From S139-23 sp047639315 (lineage in GTDB: Bacteria > Planctomycetota > GCA-002687715 > DRQF01), in the NCBI GenBank assembly GCA_047639315.1, contig JBLINQ010000076.1:1-24140 (forward strand): a stretch of 24,140 nucleotides of DNA, written 5' to 3'. Within the stretch, counting starts at the first letter, position 1, and every line of letters starts with the position of its first letter. The notes beneath the pieces are model-generated. The model saw nothing but the letters and a program-made list of their open reading frames with translations, was not told where the DNA came from and searched no databases. Positions 14,563-22,900 of the stretch are shown here, piece after piece. The translations under genes were made by a program, and so were the position numbers.

Positions 14563-16380
14563 CTACTCCTTATTGTGCTGTAGCCGCGTGACAATCAGCG
14601 CCACTTCATCGTCTCCGACTCCAAATTCGGAGAGCAAGGTGTAACGGTCCGGCTTACATCTTACGTGGCCAGAGGATTGCCGCCAGTCACTTATTGGCAA
14701 TGAGAACTTGTAGTCACCGGACAGGTAGTCGTTGGACTTGGCCTTGGGCCCCTGCGGCAAATTGATGTCGAACCTAAAATCGAGACCAAAAGCATCACCT
14801 TCAATACAAGGAGCCACACGAAGATAGAAACCAGAGAATCCGGTTTCGACGATTGGAGCGGCGATTTCAGCCCCTTGGGCCACATCGACGGCCGCCCCGC
14901 CGACGTAAGCTCTTTCGGCTCCATCCAGCCATTCCAAACGGCTTCCTGTCTCACCAGCACCAACCACCGTATGCAATCGTAGAGTATTCTTGTGGCGAAG
15001 AAGCTGGCGAATCCAGTCCCCTTCCCCTTCCGCACGAAGGCTCTCAACCAAACTGCGTTTCGCAAGCAAGCAGAACGAGGCCACGACCAAAGAGCGTCCT
15101 CGAGATTTCGCCAAGTCGTCCAGGAGTGCTCCGATGCCCTTGTGTTGCTCGGGGCCGGCCGTGACCCAAAGTTGATTCCCAAGAAACTCTAAGGAATAGA
15201 GATTATTTTCCCAGAAACGCGGAGTGACTGATTGACGTATGAGATCGTAAGCCGTCTCTGGCAGCAAATACTTGCGATCGGACCGGAAAATAGGATCCTC
15301 CCGATTCCAATTCTCGAACATCCGCGGTCCCATCGTCGACCAACCAAGTTCAATAGCGGGGGTTCCCAAATATGGACTAATAAGGAAGCCGGCGTCATAG
15401 ACACGCGTTTGGCCACGCACCCCAGCAAAGCTCTTTCGAACACTTTGTTTGCCCACAACGCGAACGATGACAAATCGTGGACTGCCATCTGTGCTTGAGA
15501 CACATCCAACAACCATTCCGTCTCCCAATGACACAGTCCCAGACGAAGTGAATTTGCGAACACGCATCGAAGGCAATTGTATCGTGGCAACGCCAGCCGA
15601 TTCGGAAACGAAATCCTCGGTTTTGAAAGCACCAGAGATCGTCCCTTGAACACGTATGTTCACCAAACCATTCGGCAGAGTGGAAGGTCGAACATAAAGA
15701 TCGATGCCTTCAGGAATCTTGACGACTTCGGGTTCCGTGCGGGTGGCGGATTGTGCGATTTGGGCTGACTGGGCGCCAACAACGTGAGCGATAGTCTGCG
15801 ACCTTATCCGAATGCGTTGGCCATCAATGGCTTGGCCTGAAACGTTGTTCAGAATCTCAAGCCCTTGGTTCTTGCCGGACCGCAGCACCTCAAACTTCTT
15901 GCTTCCAACTTGATATCGAGAAACACCTAAACTGGCCAAGGAGCCGGCTGTGGCTTTGATGACCAGAATTTCGACTTGGTAGCTTTGGCGGCGCGCTATC
16001 GCGATCGACTTGAGAAAACGATCGACCTTCCCCAAAATTTCGGGGCTTTGACGAATGATGAGCCGAGTCCCAGACTCATTCAGTCTCATGAATGTGCCGC
16101 TTTGATCCCACGACTCAGGACCGACGGCGTCACGAATCATGCGAACCAGGAAATCGGCGCGGGAAACGTCGTCGCCGACTGGCTCGAGGCCACCCAACTC
16201 TTCATCCTTCGTCCGATAGGCTGTTCGAATCGGCAATTGCCAATGATCGATCGGCGCATCATCGTTAGATCGAGTAAATCCCTCGACATCGAAGACACGA
16301 AGCTCAAGGGTATTGGACTGAGGAAAGGCATCACCTTGAGTGACGGCCAAAACAAACAAAATTGCAAAGCAGATTCGCAT
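14563..16380 (-). CDS. Secreted protein with a duplicated secretin-N-like module
   Basis: The protein has 605 residues with a signal peptide (about 1-18, cleaved near GDA-FPQS). I do not recognise a named family. Two related modules are visible. One starts at about 74 (RADFLVRMIRDAVGPESW, then LIIRQSPEILGKVDRFL, then VEILVIKA). The other starts at about 376 (TAYDLIRQSVTPRFW, then LWVTAGPEQHKGIGALLDDL, then VVASFCLLAK). The layout resembles secretin N1/STN domains. Each is followed by a strand-rich region with a P-rich LYVRPSTLPN or LRVAPCIEG stretch, reminiscent of secretin beta-domains. The protein should be outside the cytoplasm. The ATG has GGAG 9 nt upstream and lies 30 nt after the HEAT/anti-sigma stop. 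Confidence 0.7.
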   Translation of the reverse strand: MRICFAILFVLAVTQGDAFPQSNTLELRVFDVEGFTRSNDDAPIDHWQLPIRTAYRTKDEELGGLEPVGDDVSRADFLVRMIRDAVGPESWDQSGTFMRLNESGTRLIIRQSPEILGKVDRFLKSIAIARRQSYQVEILVIKATAGSLASLGVSRYQVGSKKFEVLRSGKNQGLEILNNVSGQAIDGQRIRIRSQTIAHVVGAQSAQIAQSATRTEPEVVKIPEGIDLYVRPSTLPNGLVNIRVQGTISGAFKTEDFVSESAGVATIQLPSMRVRKFTSSGTVSLGDGMVVGCVSSTDGSPRFVIVRVVGKQSVRKSFAGVRGQTRVYDAGFLISPYLGTPAIELGWSTMGPRMFENWNREDPIFRSDRKYLLPETAYDLIRQSVTPRFWENNLYSLEFLGNQLWVTAGPEQHKGIGALLDDLAKSRGRSLVVASFCLLAKRSLVESLRAEGEGDWIRQLLRHKNTLRLHTVVGAGETGSRLEWLDGAERAYVGGAAVDVAQGAEIAAPIVETGFSGFYLRVAPCIEGDAFGLDFRFDINLPQGPKAKSNDYLSGDYKFSLPISDWRQSSGHVRCKPDRYTLLSEFGVGDDEVALIVTRLQHNKE

Positions 16381-16410
16381 CAGGGAGACTCCAGGTTCGC
16401 ACGGCCTTTA

Positions 16411-18027
16411 TCAGACCATTCGCGGGGAATTACCGCAAGAACCAGCTCTCAAGTTAGCGAAACCGCGCCATTTCCTTGGCATGGGCGCTAACCTAAGCTT
16501 CTTCAATCCGCGTTTTGCCAAACGACGAATCTCCTGGTTTTGGTCACGAGACATTTTCTTGAGGAAGTCAGAGGACGAGGCCGACCCGATGCGCAAAACC
16601 GCCCTCAAAGCACTCTCTTTCAAATCTGCGACCTCGGCAAAAGTGTAGATCAAAGGAAGAGTCTCTTCGTCGCCCAAGATGCCGAGCGCTCTCACATAGT
16701 GAGCGCGGAATCTGTGGTTTTCAATGTGAACGAGACGCGTCACGAGGTCCAAGCCGTCTGTTCCCATGCCTTGGATCGCAGCTTCAATCTGCGCCCGTTT
16801 CTTTCTATCTGCGGAGGACTCATAGTGTTCGCTTGCGAGGGACAACCGATGGACCACCTTGACCATCGCATCTTCTGTCCCCACTCTCGCCAGCGCCAAG
16901 ATCGCGTCGTTGCCAAGTTGGGGGTCATCGACCAAATTCGCAAGGATTCCTTCACTCACGATGTCTCCCTTCTCGGCCAGAAGTTTCATAGCCAGTCGCT
17001 TGTGGCTGACTGATGTTTCTCCGGTAGAAATAATGGCGCGGGATCGTTCGATGACTTTCGTACGTTGAACAAGATGAGCCGTCAGCCCAGAACTCTGCAT
17101 TCCACCCAAGTGCAAATCGAGGAGGAATGATTCGGCTCGCTCGTCTTCCATTGATGCCAAAAGGTCGACAACTTCCTTGGGGGCGACTTTGATGTGTCGC
17201 CTGCAGAGTGCAGACAATTCGGGCCAATAGTATTGAGATGGCAATTGACGCAAGAGGTCAAATGACTTGTCAAGAGGAAGACCGCTTTGAGACTCACGGC
17301 CAATCAGCCGGGCCGTTTCTTCATTTGGGAACTTGATGACAGCATCAAGAATGGCAAGACGCATTGGTGAACGCGGTGGTTGCCGTCTCAGCCGTCGGGC
17401 AAGAAGCGATTGCGCCTGCCTGCTCTTCGTTTCAGCCAAGATCGCGTAGAGGGCCATTTCTTCGGCCATGGTAGAGCCATCGAATCTCTTACTGATGTGC
17501 CCCACCAGGCTCTCACCATTCTTGGCAAAACGCCCCTGTACTTCACGCACTTGAGTATCGTCTGCTTTCGAATGAGAAGCGATCACCACGGCCAGAAGAC
17601 GATCAAACGAGAGTTGCGCTATCTTTTTTTTCTGCACTGACTCGACGCCCGTTGCGATTTCGTGATCGTCGTTGGAGACATCAGTCGAGTCAAAGCTTGT
17701 TGCCAATTGCCAAGTCAGAAGCGCCAGGATGAAACCAGCCGCCAAGTAAACCAAGCGCTTGGTCTCTACGACTTGCCGAAACGTCCTCACTTCATTCGAA
17801 GTAATCGTGCGCGACAAGAGTGCCGTGCGAAACGACTGTTCAAAGTCATCGGGAAGATCCGGTGTTTCCTGGGCATGCAAACACCGATTAAGTCGAGCGA
17901 TGCCACGGATCTCATCGCGGCAGCGACTACACCGAGGCAAATGTTCATCGATCACCAACCATCGCTGTCGCGGCAGTTCGCCATCAACAAAGGCATAGAG
18001 CTCAATTTGTTCGGGACAGGTGTTCAC
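16411..18027 (-). CDS. Transmembrane zinc-finger anti-sigma factor with a HEAT-like region
   Basis: The protein has 538 residues. Residues 1-45 form a zf-HC2/ZAS anti-sigma domain with His29-x3-Cys33-x2-Cys36 and Cys4 as the likely fourth ligand. This domain normally clamps the partner ECF sigma in the cytoplasm. A transmembrane segment follows at about 91-109 (VYLAAGFILALLTWQLA). Residues about 140-530, on the other side of the membrane, consist of helical repeats with HEAT-like spacing (for example MAIEALxx-type pairs, ILALARVGTEDAMVKVVHRL, VRALGILGDEETLPLIYTFAEV, ALRAVLRIGSASSSDFLKKM). The start is GTG and shares GTGA with the sigma stop, so sigma and anti-sigma are coupled. A large HEAT-like sensor is an unusual addition. 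The HEAT call is from repeat pattern only. Confidence 0.82.
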   Translation of the reverse strand: MNTCPEQIELYAFVDGELPRQRWLVIDEHLPRCSRCRDEIRGIARLNRCLHAQETPDLPDDFEQSFRTALLSRTITSNEVRTFRQVVETKRLVYLAAGFILALLTWQLATSFDSTDVSNDDHEIATGVESVQKKKIAQLSFDRLLAVVIASHSKADDTQVREVQGRFAKNGESLVGHISKRFDGSTMAEEMALYAILAETKSRQAQSLLARRLRRQPPRSPMRLAILDAVIKFPNEETARLIGRESQSGLPLDKSFDLLRQLPSQYYWPELSALCRRHIKVAPKEVVDLLASMEDERAESFLLDLHLGGMQSSGLTAHLVQRTKVIERSRAIISTGETSVSHKRLAMKLLAEKGDIVSEGILANLVDDPQLGNDAILALARVGTEDAMVKVVHRLSLASEHYESSADRKKRAQIEAAIQGMGTDGLDLVTRLVHIENHRFRAHYVRALGILGDEETLPLIYTFAEVADLKESALRAVLRIGSASSSDFLKKMSRDQNQEIRRLAKRGLKKLRLAPMPRKWRGFANLRAGSCGNSPRMV

Positions 18028-18623
18028 TTCTTTAGGTATCGATCTACTTGAATTCGAAGTCTCTCGCGTGCATGAAACAGGCTCATCTTAACGGCATCGG
18101 TGCTGATATTGAGAGTGCTGGCTATCTCCTGATAATCGAAGCCGGTTGCGCTAAAAAGGAGCAAAACAGTTCGTTGGCGTTCAGGCAATTGCATGGTCGC
18201 TTCTCGGAGCCATTCCGAGAGTTCGTGGGAGAGCGCTGCCTCTTGAGGCTGCTCTTTCTTGCCATCCTCGATGATCTGTTCTTCGATCTCTAAGACGGTT
18301 CTGAGGATGGCGCGTCGTTTGGGCTTGATCCAGTCATTGAAGTGATTCACTGCAATGGTGTAAAGCCAGCGACGGGTGGCACCAGCTTCTCGTAACGTTG
18401 ATAGTTTTCGGAAGGCCTTGACGAAGACGTCTTGGGCTAATTCTTCGGCGTCGTGATGGTTGCCACACAGCTTGTAGAGAAAGACCTGGATCTCTCGGGA
18501 GTGCCGCTCCAGAAGCTCATCAAAGTTCTCAACAAGCGGTTTGGGAGCTTCCGTTTCAGGTGTTGCGCGCCGATCCTTCCGAATCATGAGAATCCCCAGT
18601 TCGTCCCGTTCCTCGTCCATCAT
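18024..18623 (-). CDS. ECF-type RNA polymerase sigma factor
   Basis: The protein has 199 residues; the start is uncertain, with an alternative ATG at 18587. The sigma-2 region (about 36-105) includes LLERHSREIQVFLYKLCGNHHDAEELAQDVFVKAFRKL and WLYTIAVNHFNDW, the core-binding and -10-reading part. The sigma-4 region (about 140-195) includes LPERQRTVLLLFSATGFDYQEIASTLNISTDAVKMSLFHARERL, the -35-reading helix-turn-helix. The linker is Glu-rich and no extra C-terminal domain is seen. The stop overlaps the anti-sigma start by four bases, the classical arrangement, so the anti-sigma is probably its inhibitor. The genes controlled cannot be predicted, but the downstream operon is the first candidate. 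Confidence 0.94.
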   Translation of the reverse strand: MMDEERDELGILMIRKDRRATPETEAPKPLVENFDELLERHSREIQVFLYKLCGNHHDAEELAQDVFVKAFRKLSTLREAGATRRWLYTIAVNHFNDWIKPKRRAILRTVLEIEEQIIEDGKKEQPQEAALSHELSEWLREATMQLPERQRTVLLLFSATGFDYQEIASTLNISTDAVKMSLFHARERLRIQVDRYLKK

Positions 18624-18725
18624 AGGCGTAGACGGGCAAGATCACGTGAAGTAACGAGAAAAGCTCAGAAAGTTTGGCCAAAGCATGATTCTTAAGCTGT
18701 TTTCTAACCGTGATTTATGACTGGA
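18624..18725. other. Intergenic gap upstream of the sigma factor gene
   Basis: This gap of about 100 nt lies between two minus-strand genes. It should carry the promoter for the sigma operon. No clear housekeeping or ECF-type promoter and no terminator for the gene beyond were identified. Confidence 0.25.
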
Positions 18726-19766
18726 TCAGAATGAATGCCGGATTGCTGGTGTGATCTCGACAAAGGAACCACCAGAAAAAACTACGCACAACAGGTCTGC
18801 AGTGACATTACTGACAGCAGCGGCGGGAATCACAAATTGATAACGACCTTGCCCGTCCAGCAAGACGTGAAACGGGGGCACGCCTATGCTGACACCCAAG
18901 GTGTAGTAAGTCGCGTTATCGGGCACGAGTCCGCCAAAGAACCCACTCCCGAGGGGCTGAGAGACTTGGCCCGAGAATAGGGTTCGAATGGTGCCGCCAG
19001 GCCATGAAGGAGCCTCAGCTACAAAGAGCCAATCCCCGTTTGCCATGGGATCAATCCGCACTGATGCCGGCATCACAGCGGTTGGAATTGGCGTCCCTGG
19101 TTTGAATTCTATGTTGTCGAAATAGCCGCGTGAAGACAGCGAAGAGTCAACAGCATTGCCAACCGACAGGGTTAGGGTGAAAACAGTCGAGCTCGTAGCC
19201 TGGGGAAAGTGCGCCGGAACATCGACAGCACGATGCCGTACAGACGTTGCTTTCATCCCACTTCCAGAGATTGTCTGATTGTAGGCCGAGCTGGTTTGGG
19301 GCATTGGCGAGTTGATGTCAAGAACCACCAGATTCAAGGATTGGTTGCCATCACTGAGGTCGACGCTCAGAAAATCCTCCCAAATCGACCCAGGGGTCTC
19401 GTTCGAGAGGAAAACGACGTCGAGCTCCAGGCGTGTCTGGCTTCCTTCCAGAGTGAAGGTCTGCCCAACCGAAACGGCGTTGATCGGTGGATTAGTGAAT
19501 CCATTCGGGCTCATTGGCTTGGTCGCATTGGACGATCCAAGCCCAGAGAAGGTGAGCCAACTCTGGCCCTCTTGAGGCATGCCCAAGTCGCCAAATTGAT
19601 TCGACAGAATCTGGGCATCTTGAGCTGAGACCAATGGCCAATTGGGAATAGCCGTATCGGGCGGCATACTCGCCATCTCAAATCCGGCATTGCCCAGTTG
19701 AGGAACGGCCGCGAGAAAAATGATCAAAAGCCCTGAGAGTATGATCATGTATGAAATGAGCCGCAT
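18726..19766 (-). CDS. Secreted beta-rich protein of unknown function
   Basis: The protein has 346 residues from ATG 19766, chosen because it places a signal peptide at the very start (RLISYMIILSGLLIIFLAAVP). The frame is open further upstream to 19865. No family is recognised with confidence. The N-terminal half begins NAGFE...IPNWP and is rich in Ser, Thr, Asn and Gly, with DVVFLSNE and TLTLSVGNAV strands and a GYFDNIEF end. This pattern is common in beta-sandwich, carbohydrate-binding-like modules. The C-terminal third (about 240-346) has GGTIRTLFSGQ, a GLVPDNATYY stretch and a final VIPAAAVSN strand. Codon use matches neighbours. It is divergent from rpmH. Confidence 0.6.
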   Translation of the reverse strand: MRLISYMIILSGLLIIFLAAVPQLGNAGFEMASMPPDTAIPNWPLVSAQDAQILSNQFGDLGMPQEGQSWLTFSGLGSSNATKPMSPNGFTNPPINAVSVGQTFTLEGSQTRLELDVVFLSNETPGSIWEDFLSVDLSDGNQSLNLVVLDINSPMPQTSSAYNQTISGSGMKATSVRHRAVDVPAHFPQATSSTVFTLTLSVGNAVDSSLSSRGYFDNIEFKPGTPIPTAVMPASVRIDPMANGDWLFVAEAPSWPGGTIRTLFSGQVSQPLGSGFFGGLVPDNATYYTLGVSIGVPPFHVLLDGQGRYQFVIPAAAVSNVTADLLCVVFSGGSFVEITPAIRHSF

Positions 19767-19911
19767 CTTGTGGGAACCCCGCCTGAGTTGCCTTCGAAAT
19801 CCGCACCTCGTGCCAGAGACGCCTATTTCTGCCTGGAAATATATATCCAACATCGGAACAATCACTTATGAAACCTGCGTCGAATCCTTGAAACGACGTT
19901 CATCTCAGATC

Positions 19912-19939
19912 TTGATGCAGAGAAAAGTACTGCTATACT
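19912..19939 (+). promoter_or_regulatory. Promoter of rpmH (-35 TTGATG, extended -10 TGCTATACT)
   Basis: TTGATG at 19912-19917 and TATACT at 19934-19939 are separated by 16 nt. TG at 19931-19932 gives an extended -10. Predicted transcription start is near 19946, giving a leader of about 75 nt. This is the best housekeeping-type promoter I see in the window. Confidence 0.7.
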
Positions 19940-19942
19940 CCT

Positions 19943-19995
19943 CGGCCCTCAGTGCAGGGCCGTAAAACAAATAACTAGGGCTTAGTGGTCTAAGC
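19943..19995 (+). promoter_or_regulatory. rpmH leader with two hairpins
   Basis: Two perfect stem-loops lie in the predicted leader: CGGCCCT/AGGGCCG (19943-19962, 6-nt loop), nearly at the transcription start, and GCTTAG/CTAAGC (19980-19995, TGGT loop), 11 nt before the AAAGGA ribosome site (20007-20012). They could stabilise the mRNA or serve as a control site. That is an inference. Confidence 0.4.
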
Positions 19996-20021
19996 TCTTT
20001 GTAGAAAAGGACTTCGGAACA

Positions 20022-20156
20022 ATGAAAATTCGTATTCGCAAGAGCAACAGAAAACGCTCCCGTAAGGTCGGTTTCCGTGCCCGTATGAAATGTCGTGGCG
20101 GCCGTGCCATCATTCGTCGTCGTCGTCGTATCGGACGCCGTTTGTTGCCGAAATAG
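20022..20156 (+). CDS. rpmH: 50S ribosomal protein L34
   Basis: This 44-residue, highly basic protein has the exact family length. L34 is a small structural protein of the large ribosomal subunit. The sequence begins MKIRIRKSNRKRSRKVGF and contains the diagnostic FRARMKCRGGRAIIRRRR and the end GRRLLPK, matching FRARMxxxxGRxxxxxRRxxGR. Five consecutive CGT Arg codons are present. AAAGGA lies about 10 nt before the ATG. It has its own promoter, and a terminator follows within 30 nt. In many bacteria rpmH is followed by rnpA and yidC near the origin; here it is alone and is flanked by secreted-protein genes. Confidence 0.95.
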   Translation: MKIRIRKSNRKRSRKVGFRARMKCRGGRAIIRRRRRIGRRLLPK

Positions 20157-20183
20157 ATAAGCGCTGATCTAACGATCTGCACA

Positions 20184-20216
20184 GAGCCCCATCCCGAAAG
20201 GGATTGGGGCTTTTTT
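20184..20216 (+). terminator. Intrinsic terminator of rpmH
   Basis: A GC-rich stem AGCCCCATCCC / GGGATTGGGGCT with a one-base bulge and a GAAA tetraloop is followed by six T. Confidence 0.92.
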
Positions 20217-20272
20217 CGTTCTACCAGCATGCCCTGTGCTAGGGCAAAACAGCCCACACCCCAAGAAACAAA

Positions 20273-20313
20273 AGAATCCCATTGGCACGAAGCGCCAATG
20301 GGATTCTCTTTTT
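20273..20313. terminator. Bidirectional terminator between rpmH and the beta-helix gene
   Basis: A perfect 14-bp stem AGAATCCCATTGGC / GCCAATGGGATTCT with a 7-nt loop lies at 20273-20307. On the plus strand it is followed by CTTTTT. On the minus strand, after the beta-helix gene stop at 20338, it is followed by a TTTTGTTTC stretch. It can serve both convergent genes. Confidence 0.85.
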
Positions 20314-20337
20314 AGCCGATTCAATCAGACTACTGCC

Positions 20338-22551
20338 TTACCTAAAGCGGAGTTCATGCCCGTCGGTGATCGTTGGAATTCCACCGCTATCCATAGCCAC
20401 ACCTTGAACCATCAAGCTGAATCCAGGGAAAGTGCTTGGCACGTCGAATGCCCAAACGCGACCATTTGGAATGAAAGACTCGCCAATCTCAAAGCCACCA
20501 GGAGCCAGCACGATGATTGGAGCTGGGGTGACAACTGAGGCGAGATCCAAATGCAGTTCAGGGACACCTGGATGCGAAGGAACCATGCCGGTGGCGAACG
20601 CTTGGCCAAAAGCGGCAAAGGTTGATGAATCGTAGGTTCCCATCGGTGAGATGATGCCAATGGAGAGAAAATCGCCAGCCGTTACATAACGTACAGAGGA
20701 GTCAGGGGACCCCCAGTAGTTGACGATTGTTTCCAACACCAAATCAGAATCGGCACCTGGGTAGTGACGGAAATTCGTTTCGTCGGCTCCCATGTCGCAG
20801 CGGTTGTCCATCAAGCGTGGATCACCATCAATGTCTTCAGCGCCAGGAGCTGGCTGAGCTTGTGGATCACCGACATTGACGCACGGAGATGTCAACTTCA
20901 AGTGATAGTCGCATCCGACACGATCAACAAAGTCAGGGTCGAGATCGATATTGCCGGACCCAGAAAAACCACCTTCAACGTCACAGAAGCTAACTAGGTA
21001 GAAGGCTGGTCCTCCGAGTTGATCGTCGTTGATTGGCTGAGGTCCGGGAATGCCTGGACCTCCAAGAGCCGCATTCTGGTTCGAGTTCGCCTCGAATCCT
21101 CGGTTACCCCACAGAATCGAGTTTTCGACCACAACACCGGGTTGGAAAGAAAACGACTTCACACCTCCTTCGGAGAAATCATCGGTGTCCATTCCACCTT
21201 TGTTGTCAACGATCGTCGACAGGTCAATCGTCAAGCTGGTGCCGAAATGCAAGATCGCTCCTGTGCCAGAGGTAAAATCAAAGCCATCCTCGTTATCTGG
21301 GAAACCAAAGAGATCGAGGGCATCACCACCCTCATTCCGATCAATCAATGTGCTTCGAATGATTCCATCAAAGCAACTAAGGCCACCAGTACCAGCCTCA
21401 AAATCACTGCCACCATCACCCGTGAGAATGAAAAGAAACAAGCTCTCGATATCGCCGCCAAAATTCTCTTTCACGCGGCAATCTGTCATCGAAACAAATG
21501 ACCTGATAAAGAGACCGCCGGTACCAGCGCGTGTGTCGGCTCCTCCACTGCCGCCACCATCAGTCAAAGTAAAGTTGCCGAAATCGTCATTGACGTTACC
21601 GCCGTGATTTCCTTTGATGAAAGCTTGAACTATGTCGGCATTCTCGGCAAAGATTCCGCCATCTCCAGCAGCTTCACCACCAAAGTCGATGTCGCCACCC
21701 GTGTTGTTGATAATATTGCTGTCGCGGATGATCAGTTGGGAACTCTGTTGCCTCGCTGCAACACCGCCAGCGCCGGCTCTTCCGTTTTGGAAAAGGCAAT
21801 CGCCTCCGACATTGCTGGCAATCACACTGCCTGTCATGCGGAAGGAAGCGAATCGACAGTCGATGCCGCCTGCGGCGCCATGAGAATCGACTCCGCTATC
21901 AGTGGATAGGGGCTGCTGTTGTGAAAAATTGTCTGAAACTTGCGAGCCGCCAGTATTGGCGAGAATGCGGCAACCTTTGAAAACAACTTGCTCGGCGAAC
22001 TGGCCTGCATTCGATGAACTGAATTGGAACGGGGCTCCATTGATGCCAACACCACCGCCTCCAGCAAATGTACCTTCGCCATCGGCGTTACCACCTTGGT
22101 TGTTGACCACAATGCAGTGGCGGATGGTCGGTGCAGAATCTTTGATCCAGATGCCACCAGCAGTGCCGATGACGTCAGATGGATTGCCATTGGGATTTGA
22201 GTTGGTTCCGTCTACCCCAAGTCCGTTAGTCAGCGTGAGATCGGCCAACACCGAAGAGTTGCCCTCTCCAGTGACAAAACTGACGACTGGACCGTTCAGA
22301 CCGCCGTCAATGGTCGTCAGCGCCGCACCCCAAGCTCCCCTTACTGTGATCAACTTGCCCTTGAAGTCGATGTTTTCAGAATAGGTCCCTGGAGAAATAT
22401 GGACTGTGTCACCATCAACACTTGCGTCGATCGCATCTTGAATCGTGGAGTAGGTTGAAGGGACCGATCTAAATGTTTGCGCTGTCGATTGCAGCGCCAA
22501 GGATAAGATTGCCACCGCGATCGCGGGGAGCAGTAGTCTACATTTACTCAT
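20338..22551 (-). CDS. Secreted right-handed beta-helix protein with a choice-of-anchor-Q-like end
   Basis: The protein has 737 residues with a signal peptide (about 1-24, ending STAQ). The N-terminal PSTYSTIQDAIDASVDGDTVHISPGTYSENIDF is the standard entry of parallel beta-helix (pectate-lyase-like) proteins. The body (about 90-470) is a beta-helix with eight N-x-G-G turns at residues 151, 199, 247, 283, 315, 363, 406 and 450. Many of them are followed by Asp-rich loops. From about 535 comes a choice-of-anchor-Q pattern (DPDFVDRVGCDYHL, CVNVGDP, DIDGDPRLMDNRCDMGADE). About 130 final residues form a separate beta-rich module. No lyase catalytic residues can be assigned, so it may be structural. 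GGAG lies 9 nt before the ATG. Convergent with rpmH. Confidence 0.85.
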   Translation of the reverse strand: MSKCRLLLPAIAVAILSLALQSTAQTFRSVPSTYSTIQDAIDASVDGDTVHISPGTYSENIDFKGKLITVRGAWGAALTTIDGGLNGPVVSFVTGEGNSSVLADLTLTNGLGVDGTNSNPNGNPSDVIGTAGGIWIKDSAPTIRHCIVVNNQGGNADGEGTFAGGGGVGINGAPFQFSSSNAGQFAEQVVFKGCRILANTGGSQVSDNFSQQQPLSTDSGVDSHGAAGGIDCRFASFRMTGSVIASNVGGDCLFQNGRAGAGGVAARQQSSQLIIRDSNIINNTGGDIDFGGEAAGDGGIFAENADIVQAFIKGNHGGNVNDDFGNFTLTDGGGSGGADTRAGTGGLFIRSFVSMTDCRVKENFGGDIESLFLFILTGDGGSDFEAGTGGLSCFDGIIRSTLIDRNEGGDALDLFGFPDNEDGFDFTSGTGAILHFGTSLTIDLSTIVDNKGGMDTDDFSEGGVKSFSFQPGVVVENSILWGNRGFEANSNQNAALGGPGIPGPQPINDDQLGGPAFYLVSFCDVEGGFSGSGNIDLDPDFVDRVGCDYHLKLTSPCVNVGDPQAQPAPGAEDIDGDPRLMDNRCDMGADETNFRHYPGADSDLVLETIVNYWGSPDSSVRYVTAGDFLSIGIISPMGTYDSSTFAAFGQAFATGMVPSHPGVPELHLDLASVVTPAPIIVLAPGGFEIGESFIPNGRVWAFDVPSTFPGFSLMVQGVAMDSGGIPTITDGHELRFR

Positions 22552-22900
22552 GATTATTTCTCCGTAGTTAGACGAGGTTCTCGCCTACTACTTATGTATC
22601 TCAATGTTGGGTGATCTTTCCATTCGACACGTCGTTGCATGAAAATCTAAGTTATTTATCGCGAGATTGGCGACGCCGTGGATTCATTACCATCTTGGGC
22701 CTGCCGTCTACAGTGTAGCACGGTTCCGAAGCAGTTTGGAGTTCGGAAAAATTACACCGATTTCGCGCAGGATAGCCCGAACGAAGTAGGGACGGACCCG
22801 TCCCTTCATCATGGAAGTCTGGGCTCGGGAATGTAGGAAGGTTCGGATGACGTTGTTCTTGCCCCCCGAATCGAGGGGCAAGAGAACATCAAAGCATCGG
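22552..22900. other. Intergenic region between rho and the beta-helix gene
   Basis: These 349 nt have no convincing gene. They hold two hairpins: AGGGACG/CGTCCCT with a GACC loop (22788-22805), and CTTGCCCC/GGGGCAAG with a 9-nt loop (22858-22882), the latter 18 nt after the rho stop. Neither is followed by a T-run on either strand. A minus-strand frame at 22708-22965 overlaps rho and looks spurious. Confidence 0.5.

Noticed and set aside
19982..20257. Minus-strand frame with Arg-rich sequence opposite rpmH
   Set aside because: Its basic runs are the antisense of the L34 CGT codons, and it crosses the rpmH terminator.
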